64,000 nt of DNA. Origin: Desulfovibrionaceae bacterium (lineage in GTDB: Bacteria; Desulfobacterota; Desulfovibrionia; Desulfovibrionales; Desulfovibrionaceae). The notes beneath the pieces were generated by a model. That model was given only the letters and a program-made list of their open reading frames with translations. It was not told where the DNA came from and made no database searches. Every line of letters starts with the position of its first letter. Within the stretch, counting starts at the first letter, position 1. Where the stretch lies: NCBI GenBank assembly GCA_015233395.1, contig JADFXV010000008.1:1-64000 (forward strand), in the 5' to 3' direction. The position numbers were made by a program, and so were the translations under genes. This document shows, one piece after another, positions 1-7,918 of the stretch.

Positions 1-178
1 GGCCGCGCGCGCCGGCCGCCCGGGCGCGGCCCGGGCCGTCGGCCGGGTCATGGCCGCCAACCCGTTTCCGCTCGTCCTGCCCTGCCACCGCGTGGTCGGC
101 GCGGGCATGAAACTGACCGGCTTCGGCCCCGGCCTGCCCATGAAAAAAATGCTGCTCGAACTCGAAGGCGTACTGTAA
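1..178 (+). CDS. ogt: Methylated-DNA--protein-cysteine methyltransferase, C-terminal fragment
   Basis: Suicide DNA-repair enzyme that moves the methyl group of O6-methylguanine to its own cysteine. Only the last ~58 codons lie in the window; the frame is open to the left edge, so the gene is 5'-truncated by the window. The active-site motif PCHRV is visible, preceded by AANPFPLVL and followed by the family's typical Gly-rich stretch, ending ...MLLELEGVL. The stop codon at 176-178 lies 10 bases before the next gene, which suggests co-transcription. The motif is diagnostic; whether the full protein is a short Ogt or an Ada-type fusion cannot be seen. Confidence 0.9.
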   Translation, partial: AARAGRPGAARAVGRVMAANPFPLVLPCHRVVGAGMKLTGFGPGLPMKKMLLELEGVL

Positions 179-188
179 TCCCGCCGTC

Positions 189-986
189 ATGCCCACCGAC
201 ATCCTCATTCCCGGCTCCCCGCTCGGCTGGCCGCCGCCGGTGAGGCTGCGCGTCAGCCGCAGGGCGCGCAACGCGAGCCTGCGCATCTGTCCCCGCGACG
301 GGCTGGTGGTGGTGCTGCCGGACGGGTTTTCGCCCTCGCGCTATCTGGAGATTTTGGCGGTCCGGCGCGCCTGGATCGAGCGGCATCTGGCGAAACGGCG
401 CGAGATGTTTCCGGCCTTTGCCGGCGCCTGCGACGACGTGCGTCCCAAGCCGCCTGAACTCCTGGACTTTCTGGCCGTGGGCGAGCGCGTGCGCGTCGAT
501 TACGTCAGCGGCCCGGGCCGCCCCAGGCTGCGCGAGAACTCAGGCGGCCGCCTTCTGATCGTGACCGGCCCCGAGCCGGGCTCCGAGCCGGACGCGCACG
601 CGGGCAATACGCCCGGCGCCCGGGCGAACGCGGTGCGCGACCTGCTCATCGGCTACGTGAAGAAGGCGGGCGCGCGCATTTTGCCCGGCCTGCTGACGCA
701 CGAGGCGCGCGCGGCCGGGCTGGCGCTCGCTTCCTGCTCGGTCGGCTTCGCGGCCAGACGCTGGGGCAGCTGCACGACCAAGGGGGCGATCAGGCTCTCG
801 GCCAAGCTGCTTTTTTTGCCGAACCATCTGGCGCGCCACGTCATGCTGCACGAACTGGCCCACCTGCGCCACTGCAACCATTCGCAAGCCTACTACCGCT
901 TCCTGGCCACGCTCGACCCGGATTGGCGCGCCCACAACCGCGAACTCAACCGGGCCCAGTCCTACCTGCCCCTGCTTTTGTGGTGA
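189..986 (+). CDS. YgjP-like (DUF45/WLM) zinc metallopeptidase
   Basis: 265-residue protein of the YgjP/DUF45 family of predicted metal-dependent hydrolases related to SprT/WLM peptidases. The C-terminal half has the family block RRWGSC followed about 35 residues later by the zinc motif HELAHLRHCNHS: HExxH plus a third histidine. The N-terminal half begins with a short beta-rich segment (RLRVSRRARNASLRI) usual for the family. There is no signal peptide, so it should be cytoplasmic. It starts 10 bases after the methyltransferase stop. The substrate is unknown for most members; association with DNA-protein crosslink repair is only an analogy to SprT. Confidence 0.85.
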   Translation: MPTDILIPGSPLGWPPPVRLRVSRRARNASLRICPRDGLVVVLPDGFSPSRYLEILAVRRAWIERHLAKRREMFPAFAGACDDVRPKPPELLDFLAVGERVRVDYVSGPGRPRLRENSGGRLLIVTGPEPGSEPDAHAGNTPGARANAVRDLLIGYVKKAGARILPGLLTHEARAAGLALASCSVGFAARRWGSCTTKGAIRLSAKLLFLPNHLARHVMLHELAHLRHCNHSQAYYRFLATLDPDWRAHNRELNRAQSYLPLLLW

Positions 987-1202
987 GTGGAGCGAGAAGA
1001 GATGCAGAGAATCCGCTGCTCGCCGAGCGAAGGCCGGGGCGAAGGCCGGCGAAAGGCCGGAGCGCACAGAGAGCGATTCGTGAATCGCCCTCGCAACACG
1101 GCTGAGCAACTCATGAAAAAAGGGCGCAGCCCTTTGGCCGCCGCAGGCGTAAAAAGACCCGCTCTTTTTGCAAGTCCCTCCAGAACTATTGATATTTTAC
1201 AA

Positions 1203-1217
1203 GGGGGCTTCGCCCCC
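1203..1217. repeat. Short GGGGGC-TTC-GCCCCC hairpin in the 987-1268 gap
   Basis: The 282-base gap between the metallopeptidase and the convergent OmpA-like gene has no supported gene. It contains a perfect 6-bp inverted repeat with a 3-base loop, flanked by further C runs. It lies downstream of both convergent genes and may help terminate transcription, but there is no clear U-tract. Similar G/C-run palindromes recur elsewhere in the window. Confidence 0.4.
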
Positions 1218-1268
1218 GGCCCCCATGAAAGCGGCAAGCGAATTCCCCAGCCAGGACAGCCCCAAACT

Positions 1269-2072
1269 TTATTTGGCTTCCGGAGCCGCAGGCGGGGCTT
1301 GTTCCGGGACCGGCGCCGGAGTCGGGGACATGGCGGGCGATGGAACCGGAGTTTGGGCCGGCTGCTCGGTCGCGGCCGGCGGCGGACTCGGGTTCGCGCC
1401 CTGTCCCGCCGCGATGGACTCCAGGTCCGGGATGTTGGCGATCAGGATCTCCACGCGCCTGTTCTGGGCGCGTCCTTCCTCGGTTGCGTTGTCCGCCACC
1501 GGCTGCTGGTCCGCCCGGCCGAGGGCGTAGAACAAATTCGGCGCGATCTTGTCCTTGTCCGTCAAAAAGCGGATGACCGAGCAGGCCCGGGCCGTGGAGA
1601 GCTCCCAGTTCGAGGGATAGAGGGTGGAAATGGGCACGTTGTCGGTATGCCCGACGACGTAGATGCGCTTGCCGTCGATGCGGGCGAGCGCCGAACCGAC
1701 CTTGAGCAAAAGCTCCTTGCCCTCGGGCGTGATCTCGGCGCTGGCGGTATGGAACAGGAGCTTTTCCACCAGGTTGATCTCGATCTTCTCGGGCGACTGC
1801 TGGATATGGACCTCCTGGGCCTTCATTTCCTTGCCGAGCACCTTGACCAAAGTGGAGTATGTCTCCTGCATGCCCGAGGACGGCTGCTCCGGCGTCTTGG
1901 CGGCCGGCTCGCTTGAGGCCTCCTTAAGTCTGGCGACGAGCGCGCGGCTTGCGTCCTCGACGAACGAAGCCGCGCGCTCCGGTGGAATCAACCGGCTGGC
2001 CAGATACACCGAGAGCGCCAAGGGCAGGAGCGCCGCGAAAAATATGAGCGCTTTTTTCATTTTATTGTTCAT
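1269..2072 (-). CDS. OmpA/MotB-type peptidoglycan-binding protein, membrane-anchored
   Basis: 267 residues. A short basic N-terminus leads into one membrane segment (~residues 7-25), then a linker and an OmpA-like domain (~95-215) with VVGHTDNVPIS and NWELSTARA, the peptidoglycan-binding signature. The last ~50 residues are a Pro/Ala-rich tail. The LYPSNWELS...AR block closely matches the MotB in this window (58583-59359), so the domain is MotB-type. The membrane segment has no aspartate, so it cannot conduct ions like a stator. A second ATG lies 12 bases downstream. A GGAAGG/AAGGG purine stretch precedes the chosen start. It probably tethers something to the cell wall; the partner is unknown. 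Confidence 0.75.
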   Translation of the reverse strand: MNNKMKKALIFFAALLPLALSVYLASRLIPPERAASFVEDASRALVARLKEASSEPAAKTPEQPSSGMQETYSTLVKVLGKEMKAQEVHIQQSPEKIEINLVEKLLFHTASAEITPEGKELLLKVGSALARIDGKRIYVVGHTDNVPISTLYPSNWELSTARACSVIRFLTDKDKIAPNLFYALGRADQQPVADNATEEGRAQNRRVEILIANIPDLESIAAGQGANPSPPPAATEQPAQTPVPSPAMSPTPAPVPEQAPPAAPEAK

Positions 2073-2318
2073 GTCCCTTCACCTTCCTCGCAATGTCGCC
2101 GCTGTCTACCTGGAAACGATCAAATACGCCATGTTCGCCTCTTTGCAAGACGCGGCGCGCCCTGGCGGGACCGGCTGGATGGGGCGACGGGACGGGAAAG
2201 AACTGGACTGAATTGGGCGAGACCTGACAAGGCGCGGCCGGGCCGGTCGATTTTGGGTCGCATCCGGGCGGCGCGAAGGGCTTTGCGGCGTCCGGGGCGA
2301 GGCCGGTCAGAAAAAACG

Positions 2319-3380
2319 TTAGCGGCGGCCGGACAATAGCCAGAAATCCGCCAGGGTGAGCAGGACCATGGCCCGCAAAACCGGCACGATGCGCGGGATG
2401 GCGCAGATGTCGTGGCGCCCGCCCACGGCGACGGTCGCGGGCTCGCCGTTTTTCGTGACGGTGCGTTGCGGCTTGGAGATGGAGGCGATGGGCTTGACCG
2501 CCGCGCGGACCACCAGCTCCTGGCCGGACGCGATCCCGGCCAGCACCCCGCCGGCGTTGTTGGAGGCGAATCCGTTCGGACCGGCGCAGAGCATTGCGTC
2601 GTTGTTCTCGCCGCCGAGCAGCTTGGCGGCGAAAAAGCCCGAGCCGATCTCGACCCCCTTGACCGCGCCCACGCCCATGAGCGCGTAAGCCAGCCGGGCG
2701 TCGAGCTTGTCGAACACCGGTTCGCCGAGCCCGGCCGGAACGCCCCGGGCGATCACCTCGACCACGCCGCCGAGCGTCTCGCCCTCGGCCTTGACCGCGC
2801 GCACCCGCTTGTCCCAGGCGTCCGCGATCCCGGGATCGGCGGCGAAATAGGGACGCCCGAGCGCCCCCTCGGGGTCGCGCGACCCGGCCGCGAGGCCGCC
2901 GAGTTCCACGGTCTGGGCGAGCACGGAAATGCCGCGCGGCCCAAGCATGGCCGCGGCGATCGCGCCCCCGGCCACGCGGCAGGCGGTTTCCCGGCCCGAG
3001 GCCCGGCCGCCGCCCCGGTAGTCGCGCCGGCCGTACTTGGCCTGATAGGTCATGTCGCCGTGGCCGGGCCGGAAAATATCCTTGATCGCGCAATAGTCCG
3101 TGGAGCGCTGGTCCGTGTTTTCGATGACAAAGCCGATCGGCGCGCCCGTGGTTTCGCCCTCGAAAACCCCGGAAATCAGGCGCACTTTGTCTTGCTCGCG
3201 CCTGGCCGTGGCCGCCGGTCCGCCCTGGCCGGGCTTTCTGCGGTCGAGTTCGGCCTGGACGGCCTCCTCGCTCAGGGGCACGCCCGGCAGGCAGCCGTCC
3301 ACGATCCCGGCCAGGGCCGGTCCGTGGGACTCGCCGCAGGTGGTCAGGCGAAAAAGCTTGCCGAAAGTGTTGGCGTCCAT
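2319..3380 (-). CDS. aroC: Chorismate synthase
   Basis: 353 residues, normal family length. Converts 5-enolpyruvylshikimate-3-phosphate to chorismate, the last shikimate step, using reduced FMN. Family signatures are clear: N-terminal GKLFRLTTCGESHG, RPGHGDMTYQAKYG with RDYRGGGRASGRETA in the middle, and SDxRxC-region equivalents later. It lies 9 bases downstream of argD on the same strand, so the two are probably co-transcribed. A 246-base gap without recognisable features separates its end from the OmpA-like gene. Confidence 0.97.
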   Translation of the reverse strand: MDANTFGKLFRLTTCGESHGPALAGIVDGCLPGVPLSEEAVQAELDRRKPGQGGPAATARREQDKVRLISGVFEGETTGAPIGFVIENTDQRSTDYCAIKDIFRPGHGDMTYQAKYGRRDYRGGGRASGRETACRVAGGAIAAAMLGPRGISVLAQTVELGGLAAGSRDPEGALGRPYFAADPGIADAWDKRVRAVKAEGETLGGVVEVIARGVPAGLGEPVFDKLDARLAYALMGVGAVKGVEIGSGFFAAKLLGGENNDAMLCAGPNGFASNNAGGVLAGIASGQELVVRAAVKPIASISKPQRTVTKNGEPATVAVGGRHDICAIPRIVPVLRAMVLLTLADFWLLSGRR

Positions 3381-3389
3381 GATCGCCGC

Positions 3390-4619
3390 CTAGCTCCCGG
3401 CCAGGATGCCGTCCAGGGCCGCAGCGAAAGCCGCCAGGTCCGACTCGTCCACGGTCAGGGCCGGAACCAGCCGCAGAACCTTGTCCTGGGCCAGGTTGAC
3501 GATGAAGCCCGCGTCCAGAAGCGCCCGCCAGACCGCCGGACCGTTGCCCGTAAGCTCGATGCCGAGCAGAAGTCCAAGCCCGCGCACGGCCGCGATTTTG
3601 CCCGGATGTTCGGTTTGTAACCGCCCGAACATCGCCAGGGCCTTTTGGCCGAGGAGCGCCGCGCGCTCGGCCAGCTTGTCCCGGTTCATGACGGTAAGCA
3701 CCGTCTCGGCCGCCCGCGAAAGCAGCGGCCCGCCGCCGAAGGTGGTGGCGTGGGTTCCCGGGGAAAATCCCTTGGCGGCTTCCTCGCTGGCCATGACCGC
3801 GCCCATGGGCAGCCCGTTGGCCAGGGCCTTGGCGCTGGTGACGATGTCAGGCGTCAGGCCGAAATGCTGATACGCCCACCATGCGCCGGTGCGGCACAAG
3901 CCGGTCTGGACCTCGTCGACGATCAGCAGCACGTCCGCGTCCCGGCACAGCCGCTGCACGCCGGCCAGATAGTCCCGGTCCATGAGCACGACTCCGCCTT
4001 CGGCCTGGACGACCTCGATCATGACCGCCGCCGTGTCCGTGGAGACGGCCGCGATGAGCGCCGGCAAGTCGTTCGGCGGCGCGTGCTTAAAGCCTGCCGG
4101 CAGCGGATCGAAACCGTCCTTGACCTTGTCCTGGCCGGTGGCCGTGAGCGTCGCCAGGGTGCGGCCGTGGAAACTTCCGGTCAGGCTGACGACCTCGAAA
4201 GCGGCACTGTCCTTGACTTTGCGCTGGTAGCGCCGGGCGAGCTTGATCGCCCCTTCGTTGGCCTCGGCCCCGGAGTTGCAGAAAAAGACCCGGTCCAGCC
4301 CGCAGGTGGCCAGCAGCTTCTCGGCCAGGCGCACCTGATCTTCCTGATAGAAGAGGTTGCTTACGTGGACCAGTTTTTTCGCCTGCTCGGCGATGGCCTC
4401 CGCGACCTCGGGATTGGCGTGCCCGAGCGCGCACACGGCGATGCCGGCCAAAAGGTCGGTGTATTCGCGGCCGTCCAAGTCGTAGAGCTTGGAGCCCGCG
4501 CCCCGCGACACGGCCAGCGGATAGCGGCCGTAGGTGTGCATGAGGACTTTGGCTTCGCGCTCGCGCAGAAGATCGAAGGAACTCCCCGCGCCGGTCGTGT
4601 TTTTCTTGTTTACGAGCAT
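3390..4619 (-). CDS. argD: Acetylornithine aminotransferase
   Basis: 409 residues, class-III PLP aminotransferase of arginine (and possibly lysine) biosynthesis. Visible features: FFCNSGAEANEGAIKLAR (cofactor phosphate region), GSFHGRT, LIVDEVQTGLCRTG with the PLP-binding aspartate, and the Schiff-base lysine in SAKALANGLPMGAV. The start is supported by a GGAGG 5 bases upstream. It sits between dut (153 bases upstream, same strand) and aroC. ArgD is the best call by motif and context; a succinyldiaminopimelate-aminotransferase role is possible, as some ArgD proteins do both. Confidence 0.93.
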   Translation of the reverse strand: MLVNKKNTTGAGSSFDLLREREAKVLMHTYGRYPLAVSRGAGSKLYDLDGREYTDLLAGIAVCALGHANPEVAEAIAEQAKKLVHVSNLFYQEDQVRLAEKLLATCGLDRVFFCNSGAEANEGAIKLARRYQRKVKDSAAFEVVSLTGSFHGRTLATLTATGQDKVKDGFDPLPAGFKHAPPNDLPALIAAVSTDTAAVMIEVVQAEGGVVLMDRDYLAGVQRLCRDADVLLIVDEVQTGLCRTGAWWAYQHFGLTPDIVTSAKALANGLPMGAVMASEEAAKGFSPGTHATTFGGGPLLSRAAETVLTVMNRDKLAERAALLGQKALAMFGRLQTEHPGKIAAVRGLGLLLGIELTGNGPAVWRALLDAGFIVNLAQDKVLRLVPALTVDESDLAAFAAALDGILAGS

Positions 4620-4772
4620 GCATCCTCCGCCGCGTCGGCAGGCAGATTGTTATTCCTGGGAACGCGAAAATAGAAAAAATTCCGCTCCCGCTCATATCCG
4701 TCGCAATCGGTCAAGCCGGTTCCCCATCGCCTGTCGCCGCGACCGATGTGACGTTTCAGGACGAAAATTTCG

Positions 4773-5264
4773 TTACAGCGAGCCGGTGTGGCCGAAGCCG
4801 CCTTCCCCGCGGCAGGTGTCGCCGAGCTCGTCGGCCAGGACGAATTGCGCGGCCGCGTAGGGCATCACCACCAGCTGGGCGATGCGCTCGCCGGGCGAAA
4901 CCGTGCGCGGCTCGCCCGAGGTGTTGAGCAGCCAGACGATGATCTCGCCCCGGTAGTCCGGATCGATCAGGCCCACGCCCTGGGCCACGGTCAGACCGTG
5001 CTTGGCCCCCAGGCCGCTGCGGGAAAAGACGAACCCGGCCAGGCCCGGGGCGCAGATCTCGATGGCCAGTCCGGTGGGTATCTTGGCCCGCCCGCCGGGC
5101 GCGATGGTCACCGCCTCGGCCACGGCCGCGCGCAGGTCGGCCCCGGCCGAGCCCTGCGTGGCGGGCGCGAGCGGCAGTTCTCCCGACCCCAGCGACTGCC
5201 GCCACAGGGGGCTGACGATCTTAACCTTGACCGGCGTTGGCGCGTGCGTTTGCTTTTCGTTCAT
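4773..5264 (-). CDS. dut: dUTP diphosphatase (trimeric dUTPase)
   Basis: 163 residues. Hydrolyses dUTP to dUMP and PPi, keeping uracil out of DNA and feeding dTMP synthesis. All five dUTPase motifs are present in order: AGADLRA; FSRSGLGAKHG; GLIDPDYRGEI with the catalytic aspartate; ERIAQLV; and the C-terminal Gly-rich RGEGGFGHTG that closes over the substrate. The frame stays open far upstream antisense to the next gene, but the ATG at 5264 gives the normal family length and an N-terminus ready for motif 1. It diverges from the hexosaminidase gene with a 129-base gap. Confidence 0.96.
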   Translation of the reverse strand: MNEKQTHAPTPVKVKIVSPLWRQSLGSGELPLAPATQGSAGADLRAAVAEAVTIAPGGRAKIPTGLAIEICAPGLAGFVFSRSGLGAKHGLTVAQGVGLIDPDYRGEIIVWLLNTSGEPRTVSPGERIAQLVVMPYAAAQFVLADELGDTCRGEGGFGHTGSL

Positions 5265-5393
5265 GACCGGCAGCCTGTAGCAGAAATCGGACCGGGTGAA
5301 AAGAAGCGCCCGCCCAGCCCGGTCTGGCCGGGAAACGTTCGCGTTGAGGTGAGGCGCGGTTTGTGGCAAGCCTTGGCTCCGGAGGATCGCGCC

Positions 5394-7133
5394 ATGGGCA
5401 AATGCCGTTCGCCGCTCTACCCGCCGCTGTTGCTGGCGGTCTTTTTGTCGGCCGCCGCGCCGCTTCTGGGCTGGGCCGCGCCCGGAACCGGACTGGAGAA
5501 GAACGCCCCGCGCATGCCGGCCATTCCGCGCATGCTGGCGGCGATGACCGTCGAGGAAAAAGTCGGGCAACTCTTCATGGTCTTTTTCGAGGGGCCCGAG
5601 GTTTCGGATTTTTGCCGCGAGGCGGCCCTCTCCCGCAACGTGGGCGGATTTATTCTGTATAAGCATACCGGCAACACGCAAAGCCCGGCTCAGGTCGCGC
5701 GCCTGTGCGCTGGGCTTACGGCCCTGGCCGACCCCCGGCGGCCATGGACCCGGCCGCTGATCTCCATCGACCAGGAAGGCGGCCCGGTGGCCCGGCTGAC
5801 CTCCGGGGCGACCTGGTTCCCCAGCCAAATGGCCGTGGCCGCCGCTCCCGGCGCGCCAAGGCTCGCCCGGGCCATGGCCAAGGCCCAGGCGGCCGAACTC
5901 GCCGCCCTGGGGATCAACGTCAATTTCGCGCCCGTGGCCGACGTGAACGTCAATCCGGACAACCCGGTCATCGGCGCGCGTTCGTTCGGCGCCAGCCCCT
6001 CGGCCGTGGCCCGGCTGACCCGCGAGGCGGTGCGCGGCTACGCGGGCAGCGGCGTATTGTGCTGCCCAAAGCATTTCCCCGGGCACGGCGACACGGACGT
6101 GGATTCGCACCTCGGCCTGCCGGTCCTGCATCACGACGCGGCGGCCTTGAACCGGGTCGATTTCCCCCCTTTCCGCGCCGCCATCGCCGCCGGTGCGCCC
6201 ATGATCATGACCGCCCATGTCGAGACTCCCGCCCTGAACGCCGCGCCGGGGCTTCCGGCCACGCTCTCGGCCAAGGCGCTGACCGGCGTTTTGCGCCGCG
6301 AAATGCGTTTTGACGGCCTGATCGTCACCGATTCGCTCGGCATGGGCGCGGTGGAGAAGACCTTCGGTTCGGCCACGGCGGCGCTGAAGTCCTTTCAAGC
6401 GGGCGCGGACCTTTTGCTCTTTGGCGCGGACAAGGGCTTTTCTCCCGAGGCCTACCAGGCGGCCTTCGACCGTATCTTGGCTGCCGTGAACTCGGGCGAA
6501 ATATCCCGGGCGCGGCTCGACGCGTCCGTGCGCCGCATCCTGATCGCCAAAGGCCGGCTCGGCCCGCTCACAAAACCGGCCTCCTCCGAGCCCGGCGAGA
6601 CCGAACCCGGCGAGCGTTTGACCGCGCGCCTGGCCACCGCGAAGCATGTCGCCCTGGCGCGCGAAATCGCCGCGCAAAGCCTCACCCTTGCGCGCGGCCG
6701 GGCCGGGGATTTCCCCTTCGACGGAAAGAAGACGGCGATCGTCTGGCCGCGAAAGCCTGTCCCGGAGATCGAAGCGGCGGTGCGGGACATGGCCGCGCGC
6801 CATGGCTGCGGCTTGGTCGTCACCGAGCCCGATCCGGACGCGGCGGCGGTGGACCGAGCGGCGGCCGAGGCGGCCGGATACGAACGCGTTGTTATTTTGA
6901 GCCGCGACGCCTGGCGCGCTCCCGGCCAGGCGGCGCTGATCGCCCGGCTGGCCAAGGACAAGCCCAGCGCGCTCCTGGCTGCGGCCACCGGCGGCCCCTA
7001 CGACGCGCGCGTCGCCGGGGACGCGGCCTGGTTCGTCGCCGCCTACTGCGACGTTCCGGAAACGATCGCGGCGCTCGGACGGGCGATATTTGAGGGGAAG
7101 GGGTTTCCGGGGAGGCTGCCGGTCAGGCTTTGA
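5394..7133 (+). CDS. Secreted glycoside hydrolase family 3 beta-N-acetylhexosaminidase (NagZ/BglX-like)
   Basis: 579 residues. Start chosen at the ATG preceded by GGAGGA 7 bases upstream; it gives a Sec signal peptide (hydrophobic residues ~10-27, cleavage near WAA|PG). The GH3 catalytic domain (~45-385) has GGFILYKHTGN, ISIDQEGGPVARL, the NagZ His-loop KHFPGHGDTDVDSHLGLP and the nucleophile region VTDSLGMGAV. A ~190-residue C-terminal domain follows. Cytoplasmic NagZ is ~340 residues without a signal peptide, so this is an exported, longer relative, probably acting on muropeptides or chitin-type sugars in the periplasm. Confidence 0.88.
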   Translation: MGKCRSPLYPPLLLAVFLSAAAPLLGWAAPGTGLEKNAPRMPAIPRMLAAMTVEEKVGQLFMVFFEGPEVSDFCREAALSRNVGGFILYKHTGNTQSPAQVARLCAGLTALADPRRPWTRPLISIDQEGGPVARLTSGATWFPSQMAVAAAPGAPRLARAMAKAQAAELAALGINVNFAPVADVNVNPDNPVIGARSFGASPSAVARLTREAVRGYAGSGVLCCPKHFPGHGDTDVDSHLGLPVLHHDAAALNRVDFPPFRAAIAAGAPMIMTAHVETPALNAAPGLPATLSAKALTGVLRREMRFDGLIVTDSLGMGAVEKTFGSATAALKSFQAGADLLLFGADKGFSPEAYQAAFDRILAAVNSGEISRARLDASVRRILIAKGRLGPLTKPASSEPGETEPGERLTARLATAKHVALAREIAAQSLTLARGRAGDFPFDGKKTAIVWPRKPVPEIEAAVRDMAARHGCGLVVTEPDPDAAAVDRAAAEAAGYERVVILSRDAWRAPGQAALIARLAKDKPSALLAAATGGPYDARVAGDAAWFVAAYCDVPETIAALGRAIFEGKGFPGRLPVRL

Positions 7134-7239
7134 ATCTCAAGTTAATCAACTGTTAATTTGCTATGCGAAAAAATTAGTGAATTGCGCACACGTTAATAAC
7201 TACCAGGAATACATGATAAATTGACAATCGAGGATTAAT
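7134..7239. other. AT-rich intergenic patch
   Basis: This 106-base gap between the 3' ends of the hexosaminidase and hepT genes is strikingly AT-rich (TTAATTTG, GATAAATTGAC, TTAATTTATAT) in an otherwise GC-rich region. It holds no open frame or clear hairpin terminator. It may mark the boundary of an acquired toxin-antitoxin module; no direct repeats were found to support a specific insertion. Confidence 0.4.
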
Positions 7240-7587
7240 TTATATCGCCGAGATCATCTCTTGCAATCGCGGGATAAGCGTCGGCAGATCCCGAGTGATT
7301 GTGCGCCAGCAAAACTCCATGTCCACTTCGAAATAATCGTGGATGATGCGATTGCGCATCCCTATCATCTCGGCCCAGGGCAGCGCGGGATGGCGGTCAT
7401 GAAACTCGCGGGGCAGCTTGGCTGCGGCCTCGCCGATGATTTCCAGGCAGCGCACCGCCGCCAACTGGTTTTTTTCATCGGCTTCGAATTGTTCCCATTC
7501 CATGCCCTCGACCAAGGCGCTCGCCTTGGTGGCGTAGTCGAGAATGTCGGCAAGGAACAAGGGGACCGCGCAGCGCTCTTTATCCAT
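7240..7587 (-). CDS. hepT: HepT-like HEPN toxin (DUF86)
   Basis: 115 residues. HEPN-domain protein of the HepT family, the RNase-type toxin of HepT/MntA modules. The hallmark R-x4-6-H-x-Y motif is visible as RNRIIHDY near residues 80-87, preceded by a helix containing EIIGEAAAKLP. The gene follows mntA and overlaps it by 8 bases, so both are translated from one mRNA. In characterised pairs MntA AMPylates HepT to neutralise it; the first protein of the pair here carries the needed transferase motif. Function is inferred from family and pairing. Confidence 0.88.
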   Translation of the reverse strand: MDKERCAVPLFLADILDYATKASALVEGMEWEQFEADEKNQLAAVRCLEIIGEAAAKLPREFHDRHPALPWAEMIGMRNRIIHDYFEVDMEFCWRTITRDLPTLIPRLQEMISAI

Positions 7588-7900
7588 ATACGCGCACTTG
7601 CTCGGCCATGACCTGCGGGCGGATCAGCTTTTTCAAGCCGCGCTCGGTGACGACGTCCACTTCGCGCCCCAGGGTGCGGGTGAGTTCGATCTGCAAACCC
7701 GACAGGGTGAGCAGGGTGGCGTCCTCCGGCAGCTCCACCAGCAAATCCACGTCGCTTCCCGGCCCGGCTTCGCCGCGCGCCACCGAACCGAACACCGCCG
7801 CCGACACCACGCCGTACCGGCGCAAAACCGGGCTGATTCGGGCGGTCAGCTCTTGCAGCGCGGCGGAAACCGGCCGCGTTTGGGCTGGTGCGGCGTCCAA
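7580..7900 (-). CDS. mntA: MntA-like nucleotidyltransferase antitoxin
   Basis: 106 residues, minimal nucleotidyltransferase. The catalytic signature GSVARGEAGPGSDVDLLVEL supplies the GS...DxD metal-binding motif; a third acidic residue follows in REVDVV. It begins at a TTG codon behind a purine-rich stretch (GAGGGGGGAAA). It is the upstream partner of hepT, with an 8-base overlap. MntA enzymes attach AMP units to the toxin HepT. The coding bases resemble the neighbours in GC content, so only the gap downstream of the pair looks foreign. Confidence 0.88.
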   Translation of the reverse strand: MDAAPAQTRPVSAALQELTARISPVLRRYGVVSAAVFGSVARGEAGPGSDVDLLVELPEDATLLTLSGLQIELTRTLGREVDVVTERGLKKLIRPQVMAEQVRVYG

Positions 7901-7918
7901 GATTTCCCCCCTCTCTCT

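Noticed and set aside
4773-6803. A ~676-codon minus-strand open frame running from dut back across the hexosaminidase gene
   Set aside because: Only the last 163 codons match dUTPase. The rest is antisense to a clear GH3 enzyme and has the Arg/Gly/His-rich composition of GC-rich shadow frames.
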